Shown in pieces: positions 18,094-27,120 of a DNA stretch of 64,000 nt. The stretch's first letter is position 1; each line of letters begins with the position of its first letter. Location: positions 1 to 64,000 of the forward strand of contig JBNIDL010000002.1 in the NCBI GenBank assembly GCA_050108195.1, read 5' to 3'. A program made the position numbers and the translations under genes. Source of the stretch: JBNIDL01 sp050108195. Its GTDB lineage: Bacteria; Pseudomonadota; Gammaproteobacteria; Enterobacterales; Enterobacteriaceae. A model generated the notes under the pieces. It was not told the DNA's origin. It was given only the letters and a program-made list of their open reading frames with translations, and searched no databases.

Positions 18094-18783
18094 ATGCTGC
18101 TAAAAAATATAAATTATTTTTTTTCTTTTTTTACTATTTTGGTTTCAAATATTTTTCTAGATATAGATAATATAATTATAATATCTATTATATTATTAAA
18201 AGTTTCTAGAAAAAAAAAAAGAAAAATAATAGTATTAGGTATACTGATAACAGCTATAGTAAAAATTATAATTTTTATTCTAATAGTAATAATAAAAAAT
18301 ATAAATGTTCCTATATTTAAATTAAAAAATAATATTTTTTATTTTAATGATATAGTACTTTTCTTTTTCGGAATTTTTATAATAATAAATACAACGAAAG
18401 AAATATTTCATTTAAATTTAAATATAAAATATAAAGAAAAGTCATTTAATAAAATACTAACTAAAATAATCTTTACTGATATTATTTTAGGCATGGATTC
18501 TATTATTACAATAATTACATTAACTTCCAGTATTATTGTAATTTTGTTATCAATATTGTTTTCTACTTTTATAATGTTATTATTTTTAAACTTAATTACT
18601 AAAAATATATTAAATGATAAAATAGCTAAAATATTGATTTTTTTGTTTTTAATATTTGTAGGAATTTCTTTATTAGTTGAAAGTATATTCAAAGTATCCT
18701 TAAAAAAATATATACATATATATGTATATATGTCTATGTTAATAGTAATAATAAAAAAATTAACTATCAGATGGCTTTACTAA
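18094..18783 (+). CDS. ygdQ: TerC-family inner membrane protein, YgdQ-like
   Basis: An integral membrane protein of 229 residues with about seven hydrophobic segments. It aligns with E. coli YgdQ (237 aa): the first acidic motif appears as LDIDNIIIIS (LGIDNIIFLS in E. coli), TKEIFH matches SKEIHE, and TDIILGMDSIITIITL matches LDIIFSLDSVITAVGL. Paired aspartates in these helices are typical of the TerC superfamily, whose members are linked to metal ion export, but the role of YgdQ itself is not established. Its place near thyA agrees with E. coli order. Its 3' end overlaps lysS by 24 bp. Confidence 0.85.
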   Translation: MLLKNINYFFSFFTILVSNIFLDIDNIIIISIILLKVSRKKKRKIIVLGILITAIVKIIIFILIVIIKNINVPIFKLKNNIFYFNDIVLFFFGIFIIINTTKEIFHLNLNIKYKEKSFNKILTKIIFTDIILGMDSIITIITLTSSIIVILLSILFSTFIMLLFLNLITKNILNDKIAKILIFLFLIFVGISLLVESIFKVSLKKYIHIYVYMSMLIVIIKKLTIRWLY

Positions 18784-20235
18784 AGGAAACAAAATAACGT
18801 CTTTTATACTCTCACTATTAGTTAGTAACATTAATAATCTATCTATACCTATACCAAATCCTCCTGTAGGGGGTAACCCGTATTCTAAAGCCTTAATATA
18901 TTCTTTATCAAATGAAGAATTAACATTTTCATTATTTTGTTTTAAAAATCTTTCTTTTTGTTCTTTTGGATCATTTAATTCAGAAAATCCATTACATATT
19001 TCCATACCTCCAATGAATAATTCAAATCTATCTGCTACAAATTTATTATAATTGTTTCTCTTAGCTAAAGGAGATACATCTATAGGATAAGATGTTACAA
19101 ATGTTGGTTTAATAAGTTTAGATTCTACTATTTCTTCAAAAATTTTATATTGAATTTTACCTATACTCCAATTATCGTTTATATCTAAATTTAATTTTTT
19201 AGAAATTTTTTTTATGTTCTTAATATTATTTATTTCATCTTCAGAGTCTAAAAAACAATATTTACATATTAGTTGTTGCATTGTACATATTTTAAAATCT
19301 TTTTTTAAATTTATTAGTTTTCCATCATATAAAATATAATTTTTTTTTATTATTTTTTTTATCATCATATTAAAAAGTTTCTTTACAAACTTCATTATAT
19401 CTAAATAATCAGAATAAGCTATATAGACTTCCATCATTGTAAATTCTGGATTATGGAATTTAGATATACCTTCATTTCTAAAACTTTTGCTAATCTCAAA
19501 TATCTTTTCCAACCCACCTATTATCAATTTTTTTAAATAAAGTTCAGGAGCTATTCTTAGATATATATCTATATTTAAAGAATTATGATATGTAACAAAT
19601 GGTTTTGCTATTGCTCCTCCTGGGACATTTTGCAATATTGGAGTTTCTACTTCAATAAAGCCTAATTTTTCCATATAAATTCTTATATTTGAAATTATTT
19701 TAGATCTTAATATAAACTTTTTCTTTGATTTATTATTTATTAATAAATCAAGATATCTTCTTCTATAAGATATATTTACATTTTTTAATTTTTTAGGTAT
19801 AGGTTTTATAGACTTTGTGATTATTACATTTTTATAACTTTTTATTGATATTTCTCCAGTATTTGTTTTGAATAAAATTCCAAAACATCCAACTATATCT
19901 CCTATATCCCATATCTTACAATATTCTCTATATTCTTTTATATTAAATTTGTCTTTAGAAATATAAATTTGTATATTTCCGTCACAATCATTTATAGTTA
20001 TGAAACAAGAATTTTTCATAATTCTTCTAGAAATTATTCTGCCACTTATGCTTGCTTTTATTTTTAGTTTTTTTAGTTCTTTTTTAGTTTTGTATTTATA
20101 TTTATTTAATAATTTCTTAGAAGTAGTTTTTCTTTTAAAATTTAAAGAAAATATATTTTTCTCTACACGCAATAAATTCAATTTTTTCTTTCTTAACAAA
20201 TATTCATCGCTGTAATTAATATTCTTTTTATTCAT
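18760..20235 (-). CDS. lysS: Lysyl-tRNA synthetase, class II
   Basis: Charges tRNA-Lys, a heavy task in a genome this rich in lysine codons. The 491 residues (E. coli 505) have an N-terminal OB-fold anticodon domain (about 50-150), motif 1 around GFIEVETPILQNVPGGAIAK, motif 2 FRNEGISKFHNPEFTMME and motif 3 GFGIGIDRLLMLL. All catalytic segments are intact. It follows prfB directly, its start overlapping the prfB stop by four bases, as in the E. coli prfB-lysS operon. Confidence 0.97.
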   Translation of the reverse strand: MNKKNINYSDEYLLRKKKLNLLRVEKNIFSLNFKRKTTSKKLLNKYKYKTKKELKKLKIKASISGRIISRRIMKNSCFITINDCDGNIQIYISKDKFNIKEYREYCKIWDIGDIVGCFGILFKTNTGEISIKSYKNVIITKSIKPIPKKLKNVNISYRRRYLDLLINNKSKKKFILRSKIISNIRIYMEKLGFIEVETPILQNVPGGAIAKPFVTYHNSLNIDIYLRIAPELYLKKLIIGGLEKIFEISKSFRNEGISKFHNPEFTMMEVYIAYSDYLDIMKFVKKLFNMMIKKIIKKNYILYDGKLINLKKDFKICTMQQLICKYCFLDSEDEINNIKNIKKISKKLNLDINDNWSIGKIQYKIFEEIVESKLIKPTFVTSYPIDVSPLAKRNNYNKFVADRFELFIGGMEICNGFSELNDPKEQKERFLKQNNENVNSSFDKEYIKALEYGLPPTGGFGIGIDRLLMLLTNSESIKDVILFPLVKPSDS

Positions 20236-21330
20236 GTTCTTTTTTTATTTTTTAAATAATTAAATATAAATATGTCTATTTTTCCTTCTATTAAAATTTT
20301 TTTTATATTTCTATACTCAAATTTTGTTCTGTTATCTATAATTCTAGAATCATCTAATATATAGGAACGAATTTGATTACCCCATTTTATCTTAGGTTTA
20401 TTTTTTTCATTTTTATTTTTTATTAAATTATTTTTTTTATTTCTAAATAAGTCTATTTTATTTATTAAAGATTTCATAGCTTTTTTTCTGTTTTTATGTT
20501 GTGATCTTTCGTCTTGACAATGAGATACTAAACCAGTTGGTAAGTGTTTAATTCTAACTGCTGATTCTGTAGTATTTACATGTTGCCCTCCAGAACCTTT
20601 AGATTTGTACACATCTATCTTAATATCTTTAGGTAACACTTTTATTGATTCATTATTTAAATTTTTAGGATATACAAAAACTGAACTAAAAGATGTATGT
20701 CTTTTATTTTCAAGATTTAAAGGATTTTTTCTAATTAATCTATGCACTCCAGATTCTGATTTCAAAAAACCATATGAATATTTTCCAATTATTTCTATTA
20801 ATACGTCTTTTATTTTATTTCTGTCTGTTCTATCTTTTTTTAATACTTTGTATTTAAATTTTTTTCTTTTTATCCATTTTATATACATATTAAACAAAAT
20901 ATTAGCCCAATTTTGAGATTCTTTCCCTCCAGAACCTGGCTTAATTCTTAAATAGCAATTTAAAATATCTATTTTTTTGTTAAAAATTAAAATCAATTCC
21001 AAATTTTTTATATCATTTTTTACAATACATAATTCTTTATGTATATAATTAAGAGAATGTGTATCTTTTAATATATCGTTACAATCTAAGAAAAATTTTA
21101 TATCTTTTATATTGTTTTTTATTTTATTAATTAAATCTATTTTTTTTTTCAAATTTAAAAATTTCTTATTTAAATTGTAAGAGTTTTTTTTATTGTAATT
21201 TTCAGTTATACATTTATTTAATTTTTTTTCTTTAATTATTTTTTCTTTTAAGTCAAAAATTTTCGTAAATTAATGAAAATTTACTTTTTAACTTTTTGAG
21301 TTTATTTATTAATTTTTTCGCTTTTATCAT
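20232..21330 (-). CDS. prfB: Peptide chain release factor 2, with programmed +1 frameshift
   Basis: Terminates translation at UGA and UAA. The gene is read in two frames. An ATG at 21330 opens 25 codons ending in F, then TGA (21255-21253); slipping +1 on TTT-TGA-C enters a 340-codon frame starting D-L-K-E-K. The total of 365 residues and the stop at codon 26 both equal E. coli RF2. Joined, the N-terminus aligns with E. coli around the slip (D-Y-D-A-K-K there). The GGQ motif is present (KGSGGQHVN). The stop-recognition tripeptide SPF reads NPL (RKNPLNLENKRHTSFSS). No G-rich Shine-Dalgarno-like stimulator precedes the slip site. The 3' end overlaps lysS by 4 bp. Confidence 0.93.
21252..21258 (-). 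promoter_or_regulatory. prfB programmed +1 frameshift site
   Basis: The minus strand reads TTT TGA C, with TTT as codon 25 and TGA as codon 26. P-site tRNA-Phe can re-pair on UUU one base forward, after which GAC is decoded. E. coli uses CTT TGA C at the same codon. The upstream context TAC GAA AAT lacks the AGGGGG element that stimulates shifting in E. coli. In the family, slow UGA decoding at low RF2 raises shifting and so autoregulates RF2. Confidence 0.88.
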
Positions 21331-21359
21331 AACTTAAGTATACTTTTAATAATTTTTAA

Positions 21360-22025
21360 TTATTGAATTACTTTTATTCCATTTTTCACACCAACTAAAA
21401 CAATATCAGCAGTCCTTTTTGCGAATATTCCTACCGTTACTACTCCTGGTATATTATTTATAGTTTCTTCAAAAAAAATAGCATCTATAATCATAAAATT
21501 ATAAACATCTATTATTATATTACCATTTTCAGTTATTGTATTTGGCCTCTGTTTAGGAATACCACCTAATTGTTTAAGTTTATTAAAAATTAAAGATTTA
21601 GCCATAGGTATTATTTCTATAGGTAAAGGAAATTTACCCAAAACTTTTACTAGCTTGCTATAATCTACTATACAAATAAATAAATCTGATATAGATGCTA
21701 TTATCTTTTCATTCGTTAAAGCAGCACCTCCACCTTTTATCATTTGCATTTTATAATTTATTTCGTCTGCACTGTCTATATATAGATCTATTTTATTTAT
21801 TTTATTTATATCTAATATTGGTAATCCTATTTTTTTTAGCTTAATAGTAGAATCCAATGAACTTGACACTACGCCTTTTATTTTATTTTTTATTTTTTTT
21901 AAGGCATTTATAAAATACAATATAGTACTTCCTGTACCGACACCTATTACTGACCCAGGTCTCACATAATTGATAGCTCTTAAACCTACTTTTTTCTTTA
22001 TTACATCTTTTTCTATTTTTTTCAT
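21360..22025 (-). CDS. rpiA: Ribose-5-phosphate isomerase A
   Basis: Interconverts ribulose 5-phosphate and ribose 5-phosphate, feeding nucleotide synthesis. The 221 residues (E. coli 219) include the phosphate loop GVGTGSTI near 27, the SADEIN and KGGGAALTNEK active-site segments (about 86 and 97), and a C-terminal stretch from about 187 (NNIPGVVTVGIFAKR) that matches E. coli RpiA. It lies 29 bp upstream of prfB and downstream of fbaA on the same strand. Confidence 0.96.
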   Translation of the reverse strand: MKKIEKDVIKKKVGLRAINYVRPGSVIGVGTGSTILYFINALKKIKNKIKGVVSSSLDSTIKLKKIGLPILDINKINKIDLYIDSADEINYKMQMIKGGGAALTNEKIIASISDLFICIVDYSKLVKVLGKFPLPIEIIPMAKSLIFNKLKQLGGIPKQRPNTITENGNIIIDVYNFMIIDAIFFEETINNIPGVVTVGIFAKRTADIVLVGVKNGIKVIQ

Positions 22026-22074
22026 TGTGTTTATATAAAGATTTTAATAAGAAAGAATTTAATAAGAACTTTTT

Positions 22075-23142
22075 TTAAATTTTATTAATTGAATTTGTTA
22101 TCTTAAATATCTTTTTCAAATATTTTATCATATATATCTGACCAGATCTTATCCACATTTTTGGATCGTAGTATCTTTTATTTGGTTTTTCTTTTCCTTC
22201 AGGATTTCCTATTTGAGATTTTAAGTAATTTTTATATTTATTATAGTATTTTAAAACACCATAATGCATAGCCCATTGTGTATCTGTATCTATGTTAATT
22301 TTTACAACTCCATATTTAATTGACTTTTTTATATCTTCTTTTTTGGATCCAGAGCCACCATGAAAAACTAAATTCAATGAATTTTTAGGTAAATTAAATT
22401 TTTTTGATATATATTCTTGAGATTTCTTTAAAATTTTTGGAATTAGTTTTACATTGCCTGGTTTATAGACTCCGTGAACATTTCCGAAAGAAGCAGCTAT
22501 TGTAAAATTATCATCTAAATTTATTAATTTTTCATAAGCGTAAGCTACATCTTCAGGTTTTGTATATAAAAAAGAATTATTTAAATTTGTATTATCTACT
22601 CCATCTTCTTCTCCTCCTGTACAACCCAATTCTATTTCTAAAGTAATTGTAAATTTTTTCATTTTTAATAAATAATTAGAACTAATTTTTATATTATCTT
22701 CTAAACTTTCTTTAGATAAATCTATCATATGTGATGAAAACAAAGTTTTTCCTGTAATAAAAAAATATTTTTTATCTTCTTCTAGTAAACTATCTAACCA
22801 ATATAAAGAATTTTTAAAACAATGATCAGTATGTAGTAAAATTGGAATATCATAAAATTTAGAAATATTATGAACATACTTAGCTCCAGATATAGCTCCT
22901 AATATAGGAGAGATCTTTTTATTTACTCCTTTACCGACCATAAATGAGGAGCCTCCTATAGAAAACTGTATAATTATAGGAGATCTAAATTTTGAAGCAG
23001 CTTCTAATGTAGCGTTAATAGTATCTGTATTTAAACAATTAATAGCTGGTATAGCAAAAGAATTTCTTTTAGCGAAATTAAATATTTTTTTTACATCACT
23101 TCCTGTAATAACTCCAAATTTAATTTTATTATTTTTTATCAT
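22075..23142 (-). CDS. fbaA: Fructose-bisphosphate aldolase, class II
   Basis: Cleaves or forms fructose 1,6-bisphosphate. I place the start at ATG 23142 (MIKNNKIKFG), since the longer frame begins with TTG. The 355 residues align throughout with E. coli FbaA (359), including the zinc-binding HTDHCFKN, LEIELGCTGGEEDGVDN, the SFGNVHGVYKPGN histidine segment and the phosphate-binding FHGGSGS loop. It is the second gene after pgk; E. coli keeps the same pair (pgk-fbaA). Confidence 0.96.
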   Translation of the reverse strand: MIKNNKIKFGVITGSDVKKIFNFAKRNSFAIPAINCLNTDTINATLEAASKFRSPIIIQFSIGGSSFMVGKGVNKKISPILGAISGAKYVHNISKFYDIPILLHTDHCFKNSLYWLDSLLEEDKKYFFITGKTLFSSHMIDLSKESLEDNIKISSNYLLKMKKFTITLEIELGCTGGEEDGVDNTNLNNSFLYTKPEDVAYAYEKLINLDDNFTIAASFGNVHGVYKPGNVKLIPKILKKSQEYISKKFNLPKNSLNLVFHGGSGSKKEDIKKSIKYGVVKINIDTDTQWAMHYGVLKYYNKYKNYLKSQIGNPEGKEKPNKRYYDPKMWIRSGQIYMIKYLKKIFKITNSINKI

Positions 23143-23175
23143 TTTATTTTTAAAAATCAAATTATTAAAAAAAAA

Positions 23176-24336
23176 TTATATAGAATATTTTCTTAATTCA
23201 GATACTACTGGCAATTCTTCATTTGAAATAAATTTTAAGAATGATCCCCCACCAGTAGAAACGTAAGAAATTTTATTTTTTAAATTAAATTTTTCTAAAA
23301 CAGCTATTGTATCACCTCCTCCAACTACTGAATATATATTTTTATTTTCTGTTATTGATTTTAATAATTTATAACTACCTAAACAACAATTTTTATCTTC
23401 AAATTTTCCTAAAGGCCCATTCCAAATAACTGTTTTTGACATTTTTATTATTTTACAAAACTCATTTATTGTTTTTTTTCCAATATCAAGTGCTTGATCA
23501 TTCTTTTTTATATCTGATATTAATTTATTAGAATATAATTTAGAATTTAAATTATATACCTTTAAATCACATGGAAGTAACAAATTAACATTATCTATAA
23601 TTTTTTTTATTTTATTAATTTTGTATTTTTCAAAAATAGATTTACCTAAAAAGAACCCTTTACAAACTAAAAGAGTATTAGCTATTCCGCCTCCCACTAT
23701 TAAATTATTTACTTTGCTTATCAAACTTTCTATTAGACTAATCTTAGTGGATATCTTAGCACCGCCTATTATAGCTGTTATTGGTTTAGAACTATTTTTA
23801 AATATTTTTTTTATTGATTTTATCTCTTTATCAAATAAAAATCCTAAACATGATTTTTTAGAATGTTTTATAATTCCATAATTAGATGCTTCTTTTCTGT
23901 GAGCAACACCGAAAGCTTCCATAACAAAAACATCGCATAAATTAGAATATTTTATAGATAAAATTTCGTTATTTAATTTTTCGCCTATGTTAAATCTTAC
24001 ATTTTCTAACAGAAATAGTTCGCCGCAATTTAGTTGTACATTTCCTTCAATATAATTGCTTATTAAGTGCACTGGAACATTTAATTTTTTACTCAAATAA
24101 TTTACAATTATTGACAAAGAGTATCTTTTTTCATAAAAACCTTCTTTTGGTCTTCCTAAATGCGACATTATCATAACATAAGCTTTATTTTTTATAGCAT
24201 ATTTTATAGTTGGTAAAGACATATCTATCCTTTCATATGAAAGAATTTTATTATTTTTTATTGGAACGTTAAAATCAACTCTAATAAGTAACCTTTTTTT
24301 ATAAATATTTACGTCCTTTATACTAGTCATCGGCAT
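23176..24336 (-). CDS. pgk: Phosphoglycerate kinase
   Basis: Makes ATP from 1,3-bisphosphoglycerate in glycolysis. The 386 residues equal the family length (E. coli 387). Substrate residues sit in RVDFNVP near the N-terminus and in MSHLGRPKEG; the nucleotide-binding C-domain has GAKISTK and VVGGGDTIAV. The epd gene that precedes pgk in E. coli is gone. An internal ATG two codons in (24330) could also be the true start. The upstream 423 bp carry no gene. Confidence 0.96.
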   Translation of the reverse strand: MPMTSIKDVNIYKKRLLIRVDFNVPIKNNKILSYERIDMSLPTIKYAIKNKAYVMIMSHLGRPKEGFYEKRYSLSIIVNYLSKKLNVPVHLISNYIEGNVQLNCGELFLLENVRFNIGEKLNNEILSIKYSNLCDVFVMEAFGVAHRKEASNYGIIKHSKKSCLGFLFDKEIKSIKKIFKNSSKPITAIIGGAKISTKISLIESLISKVNNLIVGGGIANTLLVCKGFFLGKSIFEKYKINKIKKIIDNVNLLLPCDLKVYNLNSKLYSNKLISDIKKNDQALDIGKKTINEFCKIIKMSKTVIWNGPLGKFEDKNCCLGSYKLLKSITENKNIYSVVGGGDTIAVLEKFNLKNKISYVSTGGGSFLKFISNEELPVVSELRKYSI

Positions 24337-24759
24337 ATTTTATTACCTTTTTTATTTTTTATGCTTGTAAATATTTTTAAAAATAAATATTAAATTTATT
24401 ATTAAGAAAAATTAATTTTCTATTTTTTAATATACTAAAATTTTTGTATTTAATCCATTATATTGTTCTAAATAATAATCATAAGTATTTTACTCTTATT
24501 ATAATTAATTTTTATATGACTTTAAAATGTTTAAAAAAATAAAATAATTCATTTATAAAATATTTTATATAACTTTTAGTTAATTTTAATTTTCAAAATT
24601 TAAAATTTTCAATTTAAATTACTTATTATTTTTAATTAAAGATTGATAAAATAATTAATTTTTGAAATAATTTTATAAAAGTTTAGTTTTCAAAAAGTTT
24701 GATTAAATACTTTGTTTTTTTAAAAAAATATAAAAATTTAAGATTATTAAAGGAATTAT
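24337..24759. other. 423 bp non-coding divergent spacer between pgk and gshB
   Basis: This is the longest gene-free stretch in the window. In E. coli epd, tktA, speAB, metK and others lie between pgk and gshB. Here I see only AT-rich sequence without a recognisable gene fragment, tRNA or hairpin. It must hold the promoters for both neighbours, but many TATAAT-like words make a choice unreliable. An AAAGGA ribosome-binding sequence lies just before the gshB ATG. Confidence 0.7.
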
Positions 24760-25704
24760 ATGAAACTTGGAATTATAATGGATTCTATAAAAAAAATAAA
24801 TGTAAATAAAGACAGTAGTTTTTCTATACTATTATCAGCTCAAAAAAAAGGATTTGAAATATATTATATGGAAATACAAGATTTGTATTTAAAAAATAAT
24901 TGCGCAAAATCTTCTGCGAAATTAATAAATTTAAAGAAAGATAATATAGAATGGTTTAAATTTAAAAAAGATAAAAATATTTTTTTAGATGAATTAGATG
25001 TAATTTTAATAAGGAAAGACCCTCCTTTTAATGAAAAATTTATGTATCTGACTCATATATTAGATAGAATAAAACACAATACTCTTATAATAAATAATCC
25101 AAACAGTTTAAGAAAATTTAATGAAAAGATATTTGCTAGTATTTTTTACCCAAAAACACCTGAAACTTTGATAACATGTAAAAAAAAATTAATTTTTGAT
25201 TTTTTAAAAGATAATAAAGAAATAATAATAAAACCATTAAACAAAATGGGTGGATTTTCAGTATTTTACTTAAATGTTAATGATATAAACCTAAATGTTA
25301 TATTGGAAAATATGACTAATAAAGAAAAGAAATTTTGTTTAGTACAAAAATTTATACCATCTGTTTTTAATGGTGATAAAAGAATTTTTATAATAAACGG
25401 AAAAGCTATAAAATATTGTTTATCTAGAATTCCGTCTAAAGGTGAGATAAGAGCAAACTTATCATCTGGAGGAAAAGGAAAATTAGAAATAATAAACAAA
25501 AATGATAAAAAAATCATAAAAAAAATAACTCCAGTTTTGATAAAAAATAAAATTTTTATAGCTGGTATAGACATTATAGGTAACTTTTTAACTGAAATTA
25601 ATATTACTAGCCCAACCTGCATGCAAGAAATAGAAAAATTATCAAATTTTTCTATATCTAATTATATAATTAAAGAAATTAAGAGAGAAATTACATGTAT
25701 GTAA
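24760..25704 (+). CDS. gshB: Glutathione synthetase
   Basis: Joins gamma-glutamylcysteine and glycine with ATP. The 314 residues (E. coli 316) form an ATP-grasp enzyme: N-terminal KLGIIMDSI.KIN, the DVILIRKDPPF segment, the KPLNKMGGFSVF nucleotide loop (about 160-171), GDKRIF, and the glycine-rich loop LSSGGKGK. The final metal-binding segment ITEINITSPTC is present as LTEINITSPTC. The partner gshA is not seen here; gor is at 46655. It overlaps ruvX by 10 bp after loss of yqgE. Confidence 0.95.
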   Translation: MKLGIIMDSIKKINVNKDSSFSILLSAQKKGFEIYYMEIQDLYLKNNCAKSSAKLINLKKDNIEWFKFKKDKNIFLDELDVILIRKDPPFNEKFMYLTHILDRIKHNTLIINNPNSLRKFNEKIFASIFYPKTPETLITCKKKLIFDFLKDNKEIIIKPLNKMGGFSVFYLNVNDINLNVILENMTNKEKKFCLVQKFIPSVFNGDKRIFIINGKAIKYCLSRIPSKGEIRANLSSGGKGKLEIINKNDKKIIKKITPVLIKNKIFIAGIDIIGNFLTEINITSPTCMQEIEKLSNFSISNYIIKEIKREITCM

Positions 25705-26075
25705 TATCTTTTGATTATGGAAGTAAAAATATTGGAGTTTCTTTAGGTAATACTAAAATTAAAATGTCTTTTCCAATTTGTACTATTAAAAATAAAAAAA
25801 ACAATTTATGGAATAAAATAAAAAAAATATTTGATACTTGGAATCCAAGCATAGTAATAATTGGAATACCTAAAAAACATAAAAATTTAAAAAAAAACAA
25901 AATTATTAATTCAATAAAAAAATTTGAACAAAAAATAAAAAAAAAATTTAAAAACACAAAAGTAAAATTACATAACGAACATTTAAGTACATTCGAAGCA
26001 AAAAAAATATCTAAGAAAGATGATATAGATAAATTTTCTGCATATTTAATTCTAAAAAGTTATTTTAATTTTTGA
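25695..26075 (+). CDS. ruvX: Putative pre-16S rRNA nuclease / Holliday junction resolvase-like protein
   Basis: YqgF-family RNase H-like protein linked in E. coli to maturation of the 16S rRNA 5' end. The 126 residues (E. coli 138) keep the acidic residue in SFDYGSKNIGVSLG, the mid-protein VIIGIPK segment, the LHNEHLSTFEA region (DERLTT in E. coli) and the final D....SAYLILKSY helix, where an aspartate is expected. Translation is probably coupled to gshB through the overlap. The stop codon is TGA, one of the few UGA stops here. Confidence 0.9.
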   Translation: MYVISFDYGSKNIGVSLGNTKIKMSFPICTIKNKKNNLWNKIKKIFDTWNPSIVIIGIPKKHKNLKKNKIINSIKKFEQKIKKKFKNTKVKLHNEHLSTFEAKKISKKDDIDKFSAYLILKSYFNF

Positions 26076-26152
26076 AATTTAGTTATATTTTTGTTGTTAA
26101 ATTATAAATTTAATATTAAAATTAATAATAAAAATTTTAAAAAAGGGTTAAA

Positions 26153-26704
26153 ATGTTTACTTTTCTATCAATCGCAAAAATTTCAATAAATTTTTTTATT
26201 GTTTCTTTTTTATTAAATATTTGGATAAATTATTTTAATTTTAGTTCAAATAATAAATTATTTAAGATAATAGAAAAAATTAACTTTCCTATAATTAATT
26301 TTTTTTATCAAAATTTAAAAAAAATAAAATTATTAGAAAATATAACATTTTTTATTGTTTTATTTTTGTCTTTATTAAAAGTTTTAATTATTTCTTTTAT
26401 TGAAAAAAACTTTTATTCTAAGTATTTTATTTCTTATATACTATTAATGATATCTGTTCCCTTAAAGATAATAGGCGAGATAATAATATGGAGTTTATTA
26501 ATAAGGTTAATTTTTAACTGGATTGACAAAGAAAACAGTAAAATTAAGATTTTATTTTTTCAAATAACAGAGCCATTTATAACATTTTTTAAAAATTTTA
26601 TAAATATTAATAATAATTGTTTATCAATATTATTTATATTAATTTTATATTTATTTAACTATTTTATGTTATTCTTTTTCCCTAATTTTTGGAGTATAAT
26701 TTAA
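26153..26704 (+). CDS. yggT: YggT family integral membrane protein
   Basis: A 183-residue membrane protein with about five or six hydrophobic helices, matching E. coli YggT in length (188) and in the repeated pattern of two YGGT units (about 1-85 and 100-175). The second unit has WSLLIRLIFNWID and the ITEPFI segment, typical of the family. Exact function is not known; the family has been linked to cell envelope and division. It follows gshB-ruvX as in E. coli with pilT-like and yggS genes lost. It overlaps convergent mreD by 36 bp, the longest such overlap here. Confidence 0.82.
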   Translation: MFTFLSIAKISINFFIVSFLLNIWINYFNFSSNNKLFKIIEKINFPIINFFYQNLKKIKLLENITFFIVLFLSLLKVLIISFIEKNFYSKYFISYILLMISVPLKIIGEIIIWSLLIRLIFNWIDKENSKIKILFFQITEPFITFFKNFININNNCLSILFILILYLFNYFMLFFFPNFWSII

Positions 26705-27115
26705 AAAAAATAAGTTAAAGAAAAATAAAAATAAAACATTATATAAGCTTGAAATTATTATATCATGTACGTTTAAATTTATATAAAATAAGCAAAGTAA
26801 CATATTAAATATAACACTTATAATTTTTAAAATTAAATAATAAACAAAATTAAATATTAAGTTTTTATAAAAAAATATTTCTTTTTTTGAAAAATTAATT
26901 TTTTTTTTTATAATTAATTTAAACATTAAAAAAGAAGCGGAATGTAATCCAAAACAACTGTTTGTTAGAATATCTATTAAAAATCCATAAAAATACAATA
27001 TATATTTTTTGTTATTTATTATCAATAATAATAAGATCCAAGATAAATTAAAATTTAAAATATGTAATATATTTTTAAAAAAAATAAAACAAAAAAATAA
27101 AAAAAAATCACACAT
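26669..27115 (-). CDS. mreD: Rod shape-determining protein MreD
   Basis: Integral membrane partner of MreB and MreC in the elongasome. The 148-residue protein (E. coli 162) is strongly hydrophobic, with about five membrane helices and the conserved pattern YFYGFLIDILTNSCFGLHSASF (GLI.D...G..LG..a). It is 5 bp downstream of mreC. Identity is low, but the position after mreBC makes the assignment firm. Its 3' end overlaps convergent yggT by 36 bp. Confidence 0.88.
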   Translation of the reverse strand: MCDFFLFFCFIFFKNILHILNFNLSWILLLLIINNKKYILYFYGFLIDILTNSCFGLHSASFLMFKLIIKKKINFSKKEIFFYKNLIFNFVYYLILKIISVIFNMLLCLFYINLNVHDIIISSLYNVLFLFFFNLFFLNYTPKIREKE

Positions 27116-27120
27116 GTTAT

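Noticed and set aside
21153..21330. prfB as a gene with a truncated N-terminus or a frameshift mutation
   Set aside because: The upstream frame begins with ATG, has exactly 25 codons before TGA and continues in +1 with residues aligned to RF2; this is programmed frameshifting and not decay.
25695..26075. Recoding of TGA to tryptophan, as in some tiny symbiont genomes
   Set aside because: Trp positions use TGG (for example in dapD and thyA), several genes end at TGA at the expected place, and RF2 is present.
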